Shown here in pieces: positions 17,852 to 25,596 of a stretch of DNA of 58,335 nucleotides. The stretch spans positions 1-58,335 of the forward strand of contig JAHIFE010000232.1 of NCBI GenBank assembly GCA_018901125.1. The letters run 5' to 3'. The translations under genes were made by a program, and so were the position numbers. Positions within the stretch are counted from its first letter, which is position 1. Each line of letters starts with the position of its first letter. Below the pieces are notes generated by a model. It had not been told where the DNA came from. It saw only the letters and a list, made by a program, of their open reading frames with translations, and searched no databases. The stretch comes from Pseudomonadota bacterium (lineage in GTDB: Bacteria; Desulfobacterota; Desulfobacteria; Desulfobacterales; RPRI01).

Positions 17852-18647
17852 GCAAAGCCTCTCTCATCATGCTAACAAGTTTTAGGGCACCTGTTCTTTT
17901 CAACTGCCGGAAATTAACACCTTCGCTTATATACTTCAGAGCAGTTTTTTCATCTATAACGATACTGCCGGAAATAATATCAATCCCAAATTCAAAAAGC
18001 TCCTCGCTCATCGGTGTTGTTGGACCTAAAAGCATCTTTACGCTGTTTCGAGGGCATAATTCTAATAAGCCATGCAAGGTGTGGTTTATTAACGTTGTGC
18101 TGGATATAGCTATAATATCAGATTGTGGCAAATATTCTTCTGCGCTGTCTTCAGGATAATCACCTTCTATAACTCTCTTTTCGATAACCCAGAGGTTTTT
18201 TGCCACTTTCTTCAAAGCATCTGTGAACGGGAAATGCCCTATGACGGAAACATTTTTGTTCTGCCCATCCTTTAATAATAATTCTCCCGCATTGATGTCA
18301 AGAATCCGTGATTTGTCGATTTCGATTAAAGAATTTATTGCCGCAAGTCCTAATGAAGCTTTCGATAAATCATCAGAAAATGAATATTGCGCAAGTTCCA
18401 TGGCAGTCATATCCGTAAGTGACGCCGGAGTGATTTCTTCGACGCTTTCGTGTAAACAATGTTCCCCTATCATTGTAGATGAAAGCCCGCAAAATCTACT
18501 TACTACCGCCGTCCAGTGCAAACCCCTTCTTACCTCTTTTATTTGTGTATCGCAATTTAATTTGTCAATAATTGCCTGTAAAATATATTGTCCGTTTATG
18601 TTTTGAAGATTGCTGTCTTTTACCGTAGTTTTATTCAAACTGTTCAA
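17844..18647 (-). CDS. DUF364/DUF4213 Rossmann-like protein
   Basis: The 267-residue protein has the pattern of the DUF4213-DUF364 pair. The N-terminal part (VRRGLHWTAVVS, then CGLSSTM) resembles an enolase-like domain, and the C-terminal Rossmann-like half has SVIGHFPF, DIIAISSTTLINHTL and LLGPTTPMS. Family members occur near metal transport and molybdenum genes and have been called putative heavy-metal chelatases, without firm biochemistry. The start is uncertain: the TTG at 18647 is only 2 bases from AGGAGG, while the in-frame TTG at 18638 has an 11-base spacing and may be the true one. It heads a minus-strand operon running down to the NifU-like gene. Confidence 0.75.
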   Translation of the reverse strand: MNSLNKTTVKDSNLQNINGQYILQAIIDKLNCDTQIKEVRRGLHWTAVVSRFCGLSSTMIGEHCLHESVEEITPASLTDMTAMELAQYSFSDDLSKASLGLAAINSLIEIDKSRILDINAGELLLKDGQNKNVSVIGHFPFTDALKKVAKNLWVIEKRVIEGDYPEDSAEEYLPQSDIIAISSTTLINHTLHGLLELCPRNSVKMLLGPTTPMSEELFEFGIDIISGSIVIDEKTALKYISEGVNFRQLKRTGALKLVSMMREALHD

Positions 18648-18662
18648 TCCCTCCTATACGCT

Positions 18663-18706
18663 GTAGAGACGCAAAATCTTGCGTCTCTACAATCTTGCGT
18701 CTCCAC
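18663..18706. repeat. GTAGAGACGCAA palindromic repeat
   Basis: GTAGAGACGCAA at 18663-18674 and its exact complement TTGCGTCTCTAC at 18679-18690 form a 12-bp hairpin with a 4-base loop, followed by an imperfect third half (ttgcgtctccac, 18695-18706). Repeats of this sequence are scattered through many bacterial genomes. It sits between the yqeB-like gene and the DUF364 gene and could act as a weak terminator, but it lacks a T-run. Confidence 0.65.
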
Positions 18707-18736
18707 AAACATGGAGTTCAAAATAATTGTTTCAGT

Positions 18737-19537
18737 TTACAAAGATACATTGTAGTGCTGCATGATAGCTTCGAGAACACTTCCACCTATAGCCCTTGCT
18801 TTTTCTGTTATAGTATGGCAGTAATCCTTATCGCCTCTGGGATCGATATCTCCTACCTTTTCCTTTCCCACAACCTCAATCTCACGTATAAGACCTCGCA
18901 ATATGCCATCGATAGATGCATACACAGGAGTTTCGTTCACAAAGAGAATAAGATCGCCTTTCTTGACTTCATCTCCCATGTTTTTGCTATGCTTTATCAT
19001 GCCACTATGTGGGGCACGCAATACCCGTTCTTTAGTAAATCCCATTGTGGGACCTGGAATGCCTGTGTGGGGTTCAGCTGAACCCTTGTATATAAGTCTG
19101 CCAAGGTTATGCCCTCTGTTGCTTTCAATTATAATATGCGCATTCTCGGAAGCAGTAAAGCCGGGTCCGACGCCGATAACTAAAGGAGCTTCATCGATTA
19201 TAGTATTTGTATTTCGCTTTGTCATAATTGCATCGACTATCACATCCGGCTTTATCTCATTTATAATTTTCCATGAAGGATCAACTATTACAGCAATATT
19301 TTTTCTTCCCCATACTTTATAGACTTCATCAAATTTAACTATATATTCGGCCTTTATGCCTTCAACTTCTTTTTTACTATCATACACAGCCCCAGAAAAT
19401 GCAACGGCTCTTCGCACAGTAATCGGCTTTGGAATCTCTGTCATAACTATTTTTTTAAGATTTGACATATACAGTCTGCAAGCAATGCCGGTGGCCATCT
19501 CACCAGCGCCCTTTATCACTATTTTAACATCTTTCAT
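18737..19537 (-). CDS. yqeB: YqeB-like selenium-dependent molybdenum hydroxylase accessory protein
   Basis: The 266-residue protein matches the EF2563/YqeB family, linked by genome context to selenium-dependent molybdenum hydroxylases. An N-terminal Rossmann start reads [17 protein letters not shown] central segment has DAIMTKRN and VIGVGPGFTASEN. The C-terminal part is lipoyl/biotinyl-like with APHSGMIKH and GDEVKKGDLILFV. The ATG at 19537 is preceded by gaggagg. An aldehyde-oxidoreductase-type molybdenum enzyme is encoded at 31.8-35.7 kb, a possible client, though not adjacent. The intergenic region upstream carries a GTTGCATATATGC inverted repeat. Confidence 0.8.
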   Translation of the reverse strand: MKDVKIVIKGAGEMATGIACRLYMSNLKKIVMTEIPKPITVRRAVAFSGAVYDSKKEVEGIKAEYIVKFDEVYKVWGRKNIAVIVDPSWKIINEIKPDVIVDAIMTKRNTNTIIDEAPLVIGVGPGFTASENAHIIIESNRGHNLGRLIYKGSAEPHTGIPGPTMGFTKERVLRAPHSGMIKHSKNMGDEVKKGDLILFVNETPVYASIDGILRGLIREIEVVGKEKVGDIDPRGDKDYCHTITEKARAIGGSVLEAIMQHYNVSL

Positions 19538-19744
19538 TTATTCAAGCCTCCTCAACAGAGAAATCCTTTCAGGATTCCATACTTCTATCACTATTTATGC
19601 ACTGCCATTAATGTCAATCTAAAATTAAACAGCATTTATTATGCCACAGTTAATAGAACTTAACAAATAGTAGATAAATAAACAAGTTATATGGATATAT
19701 AGATATATTAATGGGAAATAAAAGGAATACATACAAGGGCGTAT

Positions 19745-19795
19745 CGTTGCATATATGCTATCTTGTCTTGTTTTGGAGATTGCATATATGCAACG
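19745..19795. promoter_or_regulatory. GTTGCATATATGC inverted repeat upstream of yqeB-like gene
   Basis: CGTTGCATATATGC at 19745-19758 is repeated as its exact complement GCATATATGCAACG at 19782-19795, with a 23-base spacer. Each arm contains the near-palindrome TTGCATATATGC, so the sites read equally as a tandem pair. The element lies between the tex stop and the start of the yqeB-like gene. It resembles the GTTGCA palindromes at 1560-1673. It could be an operator pair or the stem of a terminator for tex; no T-run follows in the tex direction. Confidence 0.45.
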
Positions 19796-19851
19796 ACAAA
19801 AACGATAAGCCAACTGTTTTTTTACTTAAATGTAAAAAGCAGTCTAAACCA

Positions 19852-22125
19852 TCATGCTTTAGGTATATTTAAAAGTTTTTCGAAGGGGTTATTAAAAGGA
19901 GTATTTTTCGGTTTTACTGATTGCGCCGGTTTCTTAACAAACTTTTTGTTTTTCCCTTGTTCGGACAAGTTTTCAGATTTTATTTTTTCCCCCGGAACTT
20001 TTTTCATGGAAAGTGAAATTCTTTTTCTGTCAACATCAACATCTAATACAGTAACAGTCACCTTCTGTTGAACTTTTACTACATCAGAAGGATTCTTAAT
20101 ATATCTGTCCGACAGTTCACTCACATGCACAAGACCGTCCTGATGAACGCCCACATCAACAAACGCACCAAACGCTGTAACATTTGTCACAATACCCGGA
20201 AGCTTCATACCTGCCCTTAAATCTTCCATCTTTTCTATACCGCTTTGAAAAGCAAATTCTTCCAGTTCTTCCCGCGGGTCACGCCCGGGTTTTGCAAGTT
20301 CTTCCAGTATATCATTTAGGGTAGGAATACCGACTTCTTCTGTGATATATTTTTTAATATCAATATTGCTTCTTTTTACCGGATCATTTATTAAATCCTC
20401 AACCCCGCATGAAAGATCTTCTGCCATTTTATACACAATATGATAACTTTCCGGATGCACGGCGCTTGAATCGAGAGGATTCTCTCCTTCTATTATTCTT
20501 AAAAAACCTGCCGACTGCTCAAATGCTTTTGCTCCCAGCCGGGAAACCTTTTTGAGAACGCTTCTTGATTTAAACGGTCCGTTTTCATTTCTGTATACAG
20601 TAATATTTTTTGCAAGCTGAGGTCCAAGGCCCGAAACATATGTAAGAAGCTGAACACTTGCCCTGTTCACATCCACTCCAACTTTGTTAACACAGCTTAT
20701 TACCACATCATCAAGAGATTTTTTTAGAGCGCTCTGGTCGACATCATGCTGGTACTGGCCCACACCAATTGACTTCGGATCTATTTTAACAAGCTCGGAA
20801 AGCGGGTCCATAAGCCTTCTTCCTATTGATACCGAGCCTCTTACAGTTAAATCAAGATCGGGAAACTCCTCTCTTGCAGTTTCGGAGGCTGAGTAAATTG
20901 ATGCTCCGCTTTCGTTAACCATGATAACCGGAATTTTTTTCGAAAATTCAATGCTTTTGCAAAAAGATTCTGTTTCCCTTCCCGCTGTTCCGTTTCCTAT
21001 TGCTATAGCTTCAATTTCAAACCGTTCACAAAGTTCCTTGGTTTTTAATAAAGCCTCGTTCTCGCCTTTTTCGGAAAAGTGAGGATATATTGTATCGTGA
21101 TGAAGGAGTTTTCCCTGCCGGTCAAGACAAACAACTTTGCACCCGGTTCTGAACCCAGGATCAAGTCCCATCACACGCTTTGCCCCTAAGGGCGGAGATA
21201 AAAGCAGGTGGCGAAGATTTTCGGCAAAAACCCTGATTGCTTCGGCATCAGCCTTTTCCTTGGTAAAAAGTCTTGCTTCGGTTTCCATAGAACGTGATAG
21301 CATCCTCTTATAACTGTCATGCACTGCACTTCTCACCTGTTCGGAATCTTTTCCTTCAGCCTTGACAAAAAGATTTTCAAGCAAATTAAGTGCATCTTCT
21401 TCCAAAGGTGCGAGGGTTAAATTAAGAATATCTTCCTTTTCTCCTCTTCGCATTGCCAGAACCCTGTGGGACGGAGCATTAGATGACGGCTCCAGCCAAT
21501 CAAAATAATCTTTATATTTTACGCCATCCTCCTCTTTACCGCTTGCAACTTTACAAATAAACATTCCTTTTGCAGCAAATAGATCTCTTAATGAGGAACG
21601 CGCTTGCTGATCTTCATTCACTATTTCGGCAATTATATCCCTTGCACCTGCAAGAGCGTCTTCAACAGTTTCAACTCCCTTTTCGATATCAATAAATGAT
21701 TCGGCTTCCTTATGGGGATCAACTCCTTCCTGCCTGAATATAAGCAGAGCAAGCGGCTCAAGACCTTTTTCCTTTGCAACCGCGGCTTTGGTACGTCGTT
21801 TCGGCTTAAAAGGAAGATAAATGTCTTCCAACACCGCAAGTGTTTGAGCAGCCATTACTTTTTCGCGTAGTTCATCAGTAAGATGGCCATGTTGTTCCAG
21901 AGATTTTAAAACAGCCTCTTTCCGATTATCCAGTTCTTCAAGCCTGTCGAGCGTATCTCTTATGGTAGTGATTACTACTTCATCAAGACTTTCTGTAGCT
22001 TCCTTTCTGTACCGGGCAATAAAAGGAATGGTTGCACCCTCTTCAAGCAGCGCTGAAACAGCACTAACCTGTGATAATTTCAGACTAAGCTCATTTGCAA
22101 TATTAGATATATGTATTTCGCTCAT
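19852..22125 (-). CDS. tex: Tex-family RNA-binding transcription accessory protein
   Basis: The 757-residue protein is full length for Tex. It has the N-terminal Tex helical region with PFIARYRKEATESLDEV, a YqgF/RNase-H-like domain around VMGLDPGFRTGCKVVCLD, helix-hairpin-helix segments (KVGVDVNRAS and YVSGLGPQLAKNI), and a C-terminal S1 RNA-binding domain (VTNVTAFGAFVDVGVHQDGLVHVSELSD). A basic tail of about 50 residues follows. Tex binds nucleic acid and affects transcription and, in several bacteria, virulence or stress traits. It is transcribed alone, with intergenic DNA on both sides, and nothing looks unusual in the protein. Confidence 0.95.
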   Translation of the reverse strand: MSEIHISNIANELSLKLSQVSAVSALLEEGATIPFIARYRKEATESLDEVVITTIRDTLDRLEELDNRKEAVLKSLEQHGHLTDELREKVMAAQTLAVLEDIYLPFKPKRRTKAAVAKEKGLEPLALLIFRQEGVDPHKEAESFIDIEKGVETVEDALAGARDIIAEIVNEDQQARSSLRDLFAAKGMFICKVASGKEEDGVKYKDYFDWLEPSSNAPSHRVLAMRRGEKEDILNLTLAPLEEDALNLLENLFVKAEGKDSEQVRSAVHDSYKRMLSRSMETEARLFTKEKADAEAIRVFAENLRHLLLSPPLGAKRVMGLDPGFRTGCKVVCLDRQGKLLHHDTIYPHFSEKGENEALLKTKELCERFEIEAIAIGNGTAGRETESFCKSIEFSKKIPVIMVNESGASIYSASETAREEFPDLDLTVRGSVSIGRRLMDPLSELVKIDPKSIGVGQYQHDVDQSALKKSLDDVVISCVNKVGVDVNRASVQLLTYVSGLGPQLAKNITVYRNENGPFKSRSVLKKVSRLGAKAFEQSAGFLRIIEGENPLDSSAVHPESYHIVYKMAEDLSCGVEDLINDPVKRSNIDIKKYITEEVGIPTLNDILEELAKPGRDPREELEEFAFQSGIEKMEDLRAGMKLPGIVTNVTAFGAFVDVGVHQDGLVHVSELSDRYIKNPSDVVKVQQKVTVTVLDVDVDRKRISLSMKKVPGEKIKSENLSEQGKNKKFVKKPAQSVKPKNTPFNNPFEKLLNIPKA

Positions 22126-22292
22126 TTATTCCCTTATTATTTTATTACCTCTGATTTACGTCTTTATGACCGCGCTTTTAAGCTTTGAGGAATATATTCG
22201 TAGTTATATGATTTAATGAATTGTGAAAGTTGATTTCTTTTTTTGTGGAAGCGGTTTCCTTTTAGTTCGACAAGCTCTTTAAAAGACATATT

Positions 22293-22736
22293 CTATCTTT
22301 GCTGCTTTCTGCTTTTGCTCATATTGATAATTGCATCTTTGAATGAAATATATTCACCTTCATTGCCGTAATTTATATAAGGAGTAATTGCCGGTTTGTT
22401 ATGAACGATCCTTGAGATACCTTCCCGGAAACTGAAAAATTTTTCTTCACCCTCCTGTGAATAATAAGAATCTGATATAGAAGATGTTTTTATTACATCA
22501 TTTTCATCATTAGCAATTGGTTCATATATAAAGCCATCTTTTGTAGGAATTGCTCTTACCTTTATATTTATTTTGCCATTTTCAGGGATTGCACCGGTTT
22601 GGTTTAAAGCTTCCCGGCTGAATGCATTCAGCTCATCTATTCTGTTTTCAACCATAGGTTCATTTCCGGCTGATAATGGTAATGAAATTAGCATTGTAAA
22701 TGAAAAAACCATTAGAGATTTCACAAATTTTTTCAT
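22293..22736 (-). CDS. Hypothetical secreted protein
   Basis: The 147-residue protein has a clear N-terminal signal peptide (KKFVKSLMVFSFTMLISLP, cleavage probably after LSAG at residue 24). The mature part is polar, without cysteines, and is not a family I recognise. It includes an acidic stretch (ANDENDV) and a basic C-terminus (KSRKQQR). It is likely periplasmic. It is divergent from the TVP38 gene at 22881, and the 144 bases between them must hold both promoters. No function can be given. Confidence 0.65.
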   Translation of the reverse strand: MKKFVKSLMVFSFTMLISLPLSAGNEPMVENRIDELNAFSREALNQTGAIPENGKINIKVRAIPTKDGFIYEPIANDENDVIKTSSISDSYYSQEGEEKFFSFREGISRIVHNKPAITPYINYGNEGEYISFKDAIINMSKSRKQQR

Positions 22737-22880
22737 ACAGCCTCCTCATGTTTATTATATGGATATATTTCCGTTATATGTTATTATCAAACAAATTATT
22801 TGAATGATACCATTCCTGTCTATTTCGGTCAATTTAATGTTTTTCTGTAGTAATAATTTCTCACCCGGGAAAGGAGGCGG

Positions 22881-23555
22881 ATGAACAAAAATAAAATATT
22901 CATCGTCCTGTTTGTTGTGATCATAATAGTTATTTTTTACATGACCGGCCTTGAGCAGTACATGTCTCTTGATTTCCTGAAACTTCGGATGACAGAATTT
23001 ATAGATTATTACAATAGCCACAAGCTGCTTGTAATATTTGCTTATGCAACAATTTACATACTGGTTACAGCTTTAGCACTGCCAGGGGCTGCTGTCATGA
23101 CACTTGCCGGCGGAGCTGTATTCGGTATCCATATAGGCACTGCCATTGTTTCAATATCATCTACTGTCGGAGCAGCACTTTCTTTTGCAGGCGCAAGATA
23201 TCTGTTCAGAGACTGGATAGAGAATAAATATAAAAATAATCTTGTAAAGTTTAACGAAGGTATTGAAAAAGACAGTTTTAACTATATCCTGTTTCTAAGA
23301 CTGGTCCCATTATTTCCATTTTTTGTAATCAATCTCGTTCTTGGGCTCACAAGGGTAAAATTTAAAACCTATGTGCTTACAAGCTGGATCGGTATGCTGC
23401 CAGGCACTTTTGTATTTATTTATGCAGGAAAGCAGCTTGCGGGAATTGATTCTGTCAAATCCGTAATGTCGGGGCGGGTATTAATGGCTTTATCTATGCT
23501 TGGACTGCTTATGCTGGTTCCTTTATTTTACAAAAAGATAAAATCAAAAATGTAA
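22881..23555 (+). CDS. TVP38/TMEM64-family membrane protein
   Basis: The 224-residue protein of the VTT (SNARE-associated/DedA-like) family is predicted to sit in the inner membrane with about five or six helices. After a first helix (FIVLFVVIIIVIFYMTGL), the signature region reads ALPGAAVMTLAGGAVFGIHIG, and the later family motif is FLRLVPLFPFFVINLVLGL. gaaaggagg lies just upstream of the ATG. VTT proteins in other organisms act in lipid scrambling or membrane maintenance. The gene is followed 56 bases later by a mercuric-reductase-like flavoprotein, a pairing seen repeatedly in bacteria, sometimes as a fusion. Confidence 0.88.
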   Translation: MNKNKIFIVLFVVIIIVIFYMTGLEQYMSLDFLKLRMTEFIDYYNSHKLLVIFAYATIYILVTALALPGAAVMTLAGGAVFGIHIGTAIVSISSTVGAALSFAGARYLFRDWIENKYKNNLVKFNEGIEKDSFNYILFLRLVPLFPFFVINLVLGLTRVKFKTYVLTSWIGMLPGTFVFIYAGKQLAGIDSVKSVMSGRVLMALSMLGLLMLVPLFYKKIKSKM

Positions 23556-23611
23556 AATAAAGGATAAAATGACATATAACTTGTTGTATCTGTTTGAGAA
23601 AGGAGGCTTGC

Positions 23612-25024
23612 GTGAAATATGAGTATCATATTGCAATAATCGGAGCAGGTAGCGCCGGTCTGTCAACGGCTGCCGGTGCTGCCGGACTTGGAGCAAAAGT
23701 TGTGCTTATAGAGCGCGAAAAAATGGGGGGAGAATGCTTAAACAGCGGGTGCGTTCCTTCAAAGTCATTTTTGCGCTGCGCACACCAGGCCGCAGAAATC
23801 AAACATAGTGCAAAATATGGAATCAGGGCTTCATTTGAAGGAGTCGATATGAAAGCTCTGATGGATAGAGTTCAAGGCGTTATAAGAGAAATTGAGCCAC
23901 ATGATTCCGCTCAAAGATTTAAAAGCCTTGGAGTAAATGTGATTTCAGGCCAGGCTCAGATTACCGGTCCAAACAGCATAAAAGCCGGTGAAAGGGAAAT
24001 AAGCGCTAAATATATTGTTATTGCAACAGGTTCTGAAGCTATAGTACCGCCTATTAAAGGACTGCTGGATACTAAGCACTATACAAATCGTGATATTTTT
24101 TCTCTTGAATATTTACCGAAAAAGCTTGTGATACTGGGCGGAGGCCCCATCGGACTTGAACTCGGGCAGGGTTTTTGTCATCTTGGTTCTAAGGTCGCGG
24201 TTATCGACATGGCCCCAAAGCTTTTCACAAAAGATGATCATGAGGTCGGCCCTCTAATGGAAAAAATCATGCGTTCAGAAGGCATGGAGTTTTATCTGGG
24301 TGCAAAGATTGTGGAGATAATAAAAGATGGTGAATCGACATTTGTGCGCATCAACAAAGACGGAAAAGATACAGACCTTGAATTCGATACTCTTCTTGTT
24401 GCGCTTGGAAGGGCGGCTGTAACAGACGGGCTTGGACTTGCCGCCGCCGGAGTTGCAACCGATAAAAGAGGTTATATAATAACAAATGAGCGCCAGCAAA
24501 CCAACATTTCTTCAATATATGCCTGCGGGGATATTTGCGGCCCCTATCAGTTTACTCATATGGCCGGATACCAGGCAGGAATTATCCTTAGAAATATTAT
24601 ATTCAAATTTCCTGCAAAGGTTGATTATTCGGCTGTTCCCTGGGTAACTTATGCAATGCCTGAAGTAGCTCATGTAGGCTATACTGAAGATGCGGCAAGA
24701 GAAAAAGGGCTGCTGGGGGATATCCGCCTTGAATCTTTTGATGAAATCGACAGGGCAAAAACGGAAGATGATACCGCCGGATTCATAAAAATTGTAATGG
24801 ATAAAAAAAAGCGTATTATCGGAACAACTATTGTAGGCAAAAAAGCAGGCGAAATGATTGGGCTTTCAGCTATTGCGATAAAAAAGAAAATCAAAGCCAC
24901 ATATTTCATGAACATGATATTTCCATACCCGACAGAATCTGAAATTTACGCTCTTGCATCCAGAAATATTGCAAAACAATCTCTGAAACCCTGGATGAAA
25001 AAAATTATAAAGATGCTGATATGA
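23612..25024 (+). CDS. Mercuric reductase/lipoamide dehydrogenase-like flavoprotein
   Basis: The 470-residue class I pyridine nucleotide-disulfide oxidoreductase has FAD motif IIGAGSAGLSTAAGA at the N-terminus, the redox-active disulfide in GGECLNSGCVPSK, an NAD(P) motif LGGGPIGLELGQ in the middle, and CGDICGPYQFTHMAGYQ. The dimerisation domain is complete and ends at PWMKKIIKMLI. There is no N-terminal heavy-metal-binding domain, and the C-terminal vicinal cysteines of true MerA are absent, so mercury reduction is unlikely. The start is GTG at 23612, 5 bases after aaggagg; the upstream TTG at 23594 precedes that site. Its partner is probably the TVP38 protein encoded upstream; the substrate is unknown. 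Confidence 0.87.
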   Translation: MKYEYHIAIIGAGSAGLSTAAGAAGLGAKVVLIEREKMGGECLNSGCVPSKSFLRCAHQAAEIKHSAKYGIRASFEGVDMKALMDRVQGVIREIEPHDSAQRFKSLGVNVISGQAQITGPNSIKAGEREISAKYIVIATGSEAIVPPIKGLLDTKHYTNRDIFSLEYLPKKLVILGGGPIGLELGQGFCHLGSKVAVIDMAPKLFTKDDHEVGPLMEKIMRSEGMEFYLGAKIVEIIKDGESTFVRINKDGKDTDLEFDTLLVALGRAAVTDGLGLAAAGVATDKRGYIITNERQQTNISSIYACGDICGPYQFTHMAGYQAGIILRNIIFKFPAKVDYSAVPWVTYAMPEVAHVGYTEDAAREKGLLGDIRLESFDEIDRAKTEDDTAGFIKIVMDKKKRIIGTTIVGKKAGEMIGLSAIAIKKKIKATYFMNMIFPYPTESEIYALASRNIAKQSLKPWMKKIIKMLI

Positions 25025-25055
25025 AAAATTATCAAAAAGCACCGGGAAATTTTTC

Positions 25056-25084
25056 TTGACTTTGCACCCGTTCTTTAATAGATA
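25056..25084 (+). promoter_or_regulatory. Possible promoter of tRNA-Asn
   Basis: TTGACT at 25056-25061 is followed by 17 bases and then TAGATA (25079-25084), a weak -10. The tRNA begins 22 bases later, which suits a short leader. The match at -10 is imperfect. Confidence 0.4.
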
Positions 25085-25105
25085 AACAGTTCTTTAAAAG
25101 ACTGA

Positions 25106-25181
25106 TCCCCAGTAGCTCAGCAGGTAGAGCAAGTGGCTGTTAACCACTTTGTCCGCGGTTCGAGTCCGTGCTGGGGAGCCA
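25106..25181 (+). tRNA. tRNA-Asn (anticodon GTT)
   Basis: A complete cloverleaf is visible. Acceptor strands tccccag (25106-25112) and ctgggga (25171-25177) pair fully. The D arm contains agctcagcaggtagagc, and the anticodon stem is agtgg/ccact with loop ctGTTaa, anticodon at 25139-25141. The T arm contains ggttcgagtcc. The discriminator base G is followed by an encoded CCA. A strong hairpin terminator follows 10 bases later. The only tRNA in the window. Confidence 0.96.
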
Positions 25182-25190
25182 AACAAATCA

Positions 25191-25226
25191 AGGGCTTAGA
25201 GAGTATTTATTCTAAGCCCTTTTTAT
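25191..25226 (+). terminator. Rho-independent terminator of tRNA-Asn
   Basis: agggcttaga (25191-25200) and its exact complement tctaagccct (25211-25220) form a 10-bp stem with a 10-base loop, followed by ttttat. Confidence 0.9.
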
Positions 25227-25596
25227 ATTACCGCACTATTCCCCAAGCTGTTATTAAAAAACAAATTAAAAAAATAATTTCTTCCAATCACATTAAATAT
25301 ACCCTGACATTCCAGTTGACTCATAAATAATTAAACACTATCAGAACACACAATTCTTCCTTGAAGTCAGTAAAAGCATGATTGAGGAATAGTTCATGAT
25401 TTCAAATGGTAAATATGGATTTGATGACCCTTAATAATATTGACTTATGATACTTTTAAAGGGTAGACTGTTTATCAAACGTACCGAATTGATAAATAAA
25501 TTTACAGGCTTTCGTTATCATAAATGAGGTCAACTATCTGTTGGCCCAAAGAGGACATCCGTCGCGGTATCCGAGTTTGGTATGGGGGTGTGAGCA

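Noticed and set aside
23612-25024. True mercuric reductase (merA)
   Set aside because: It lacks the N-terminal heavy-metal domain and the C-terminal vicinal cysteines, and there are no other mer genes.
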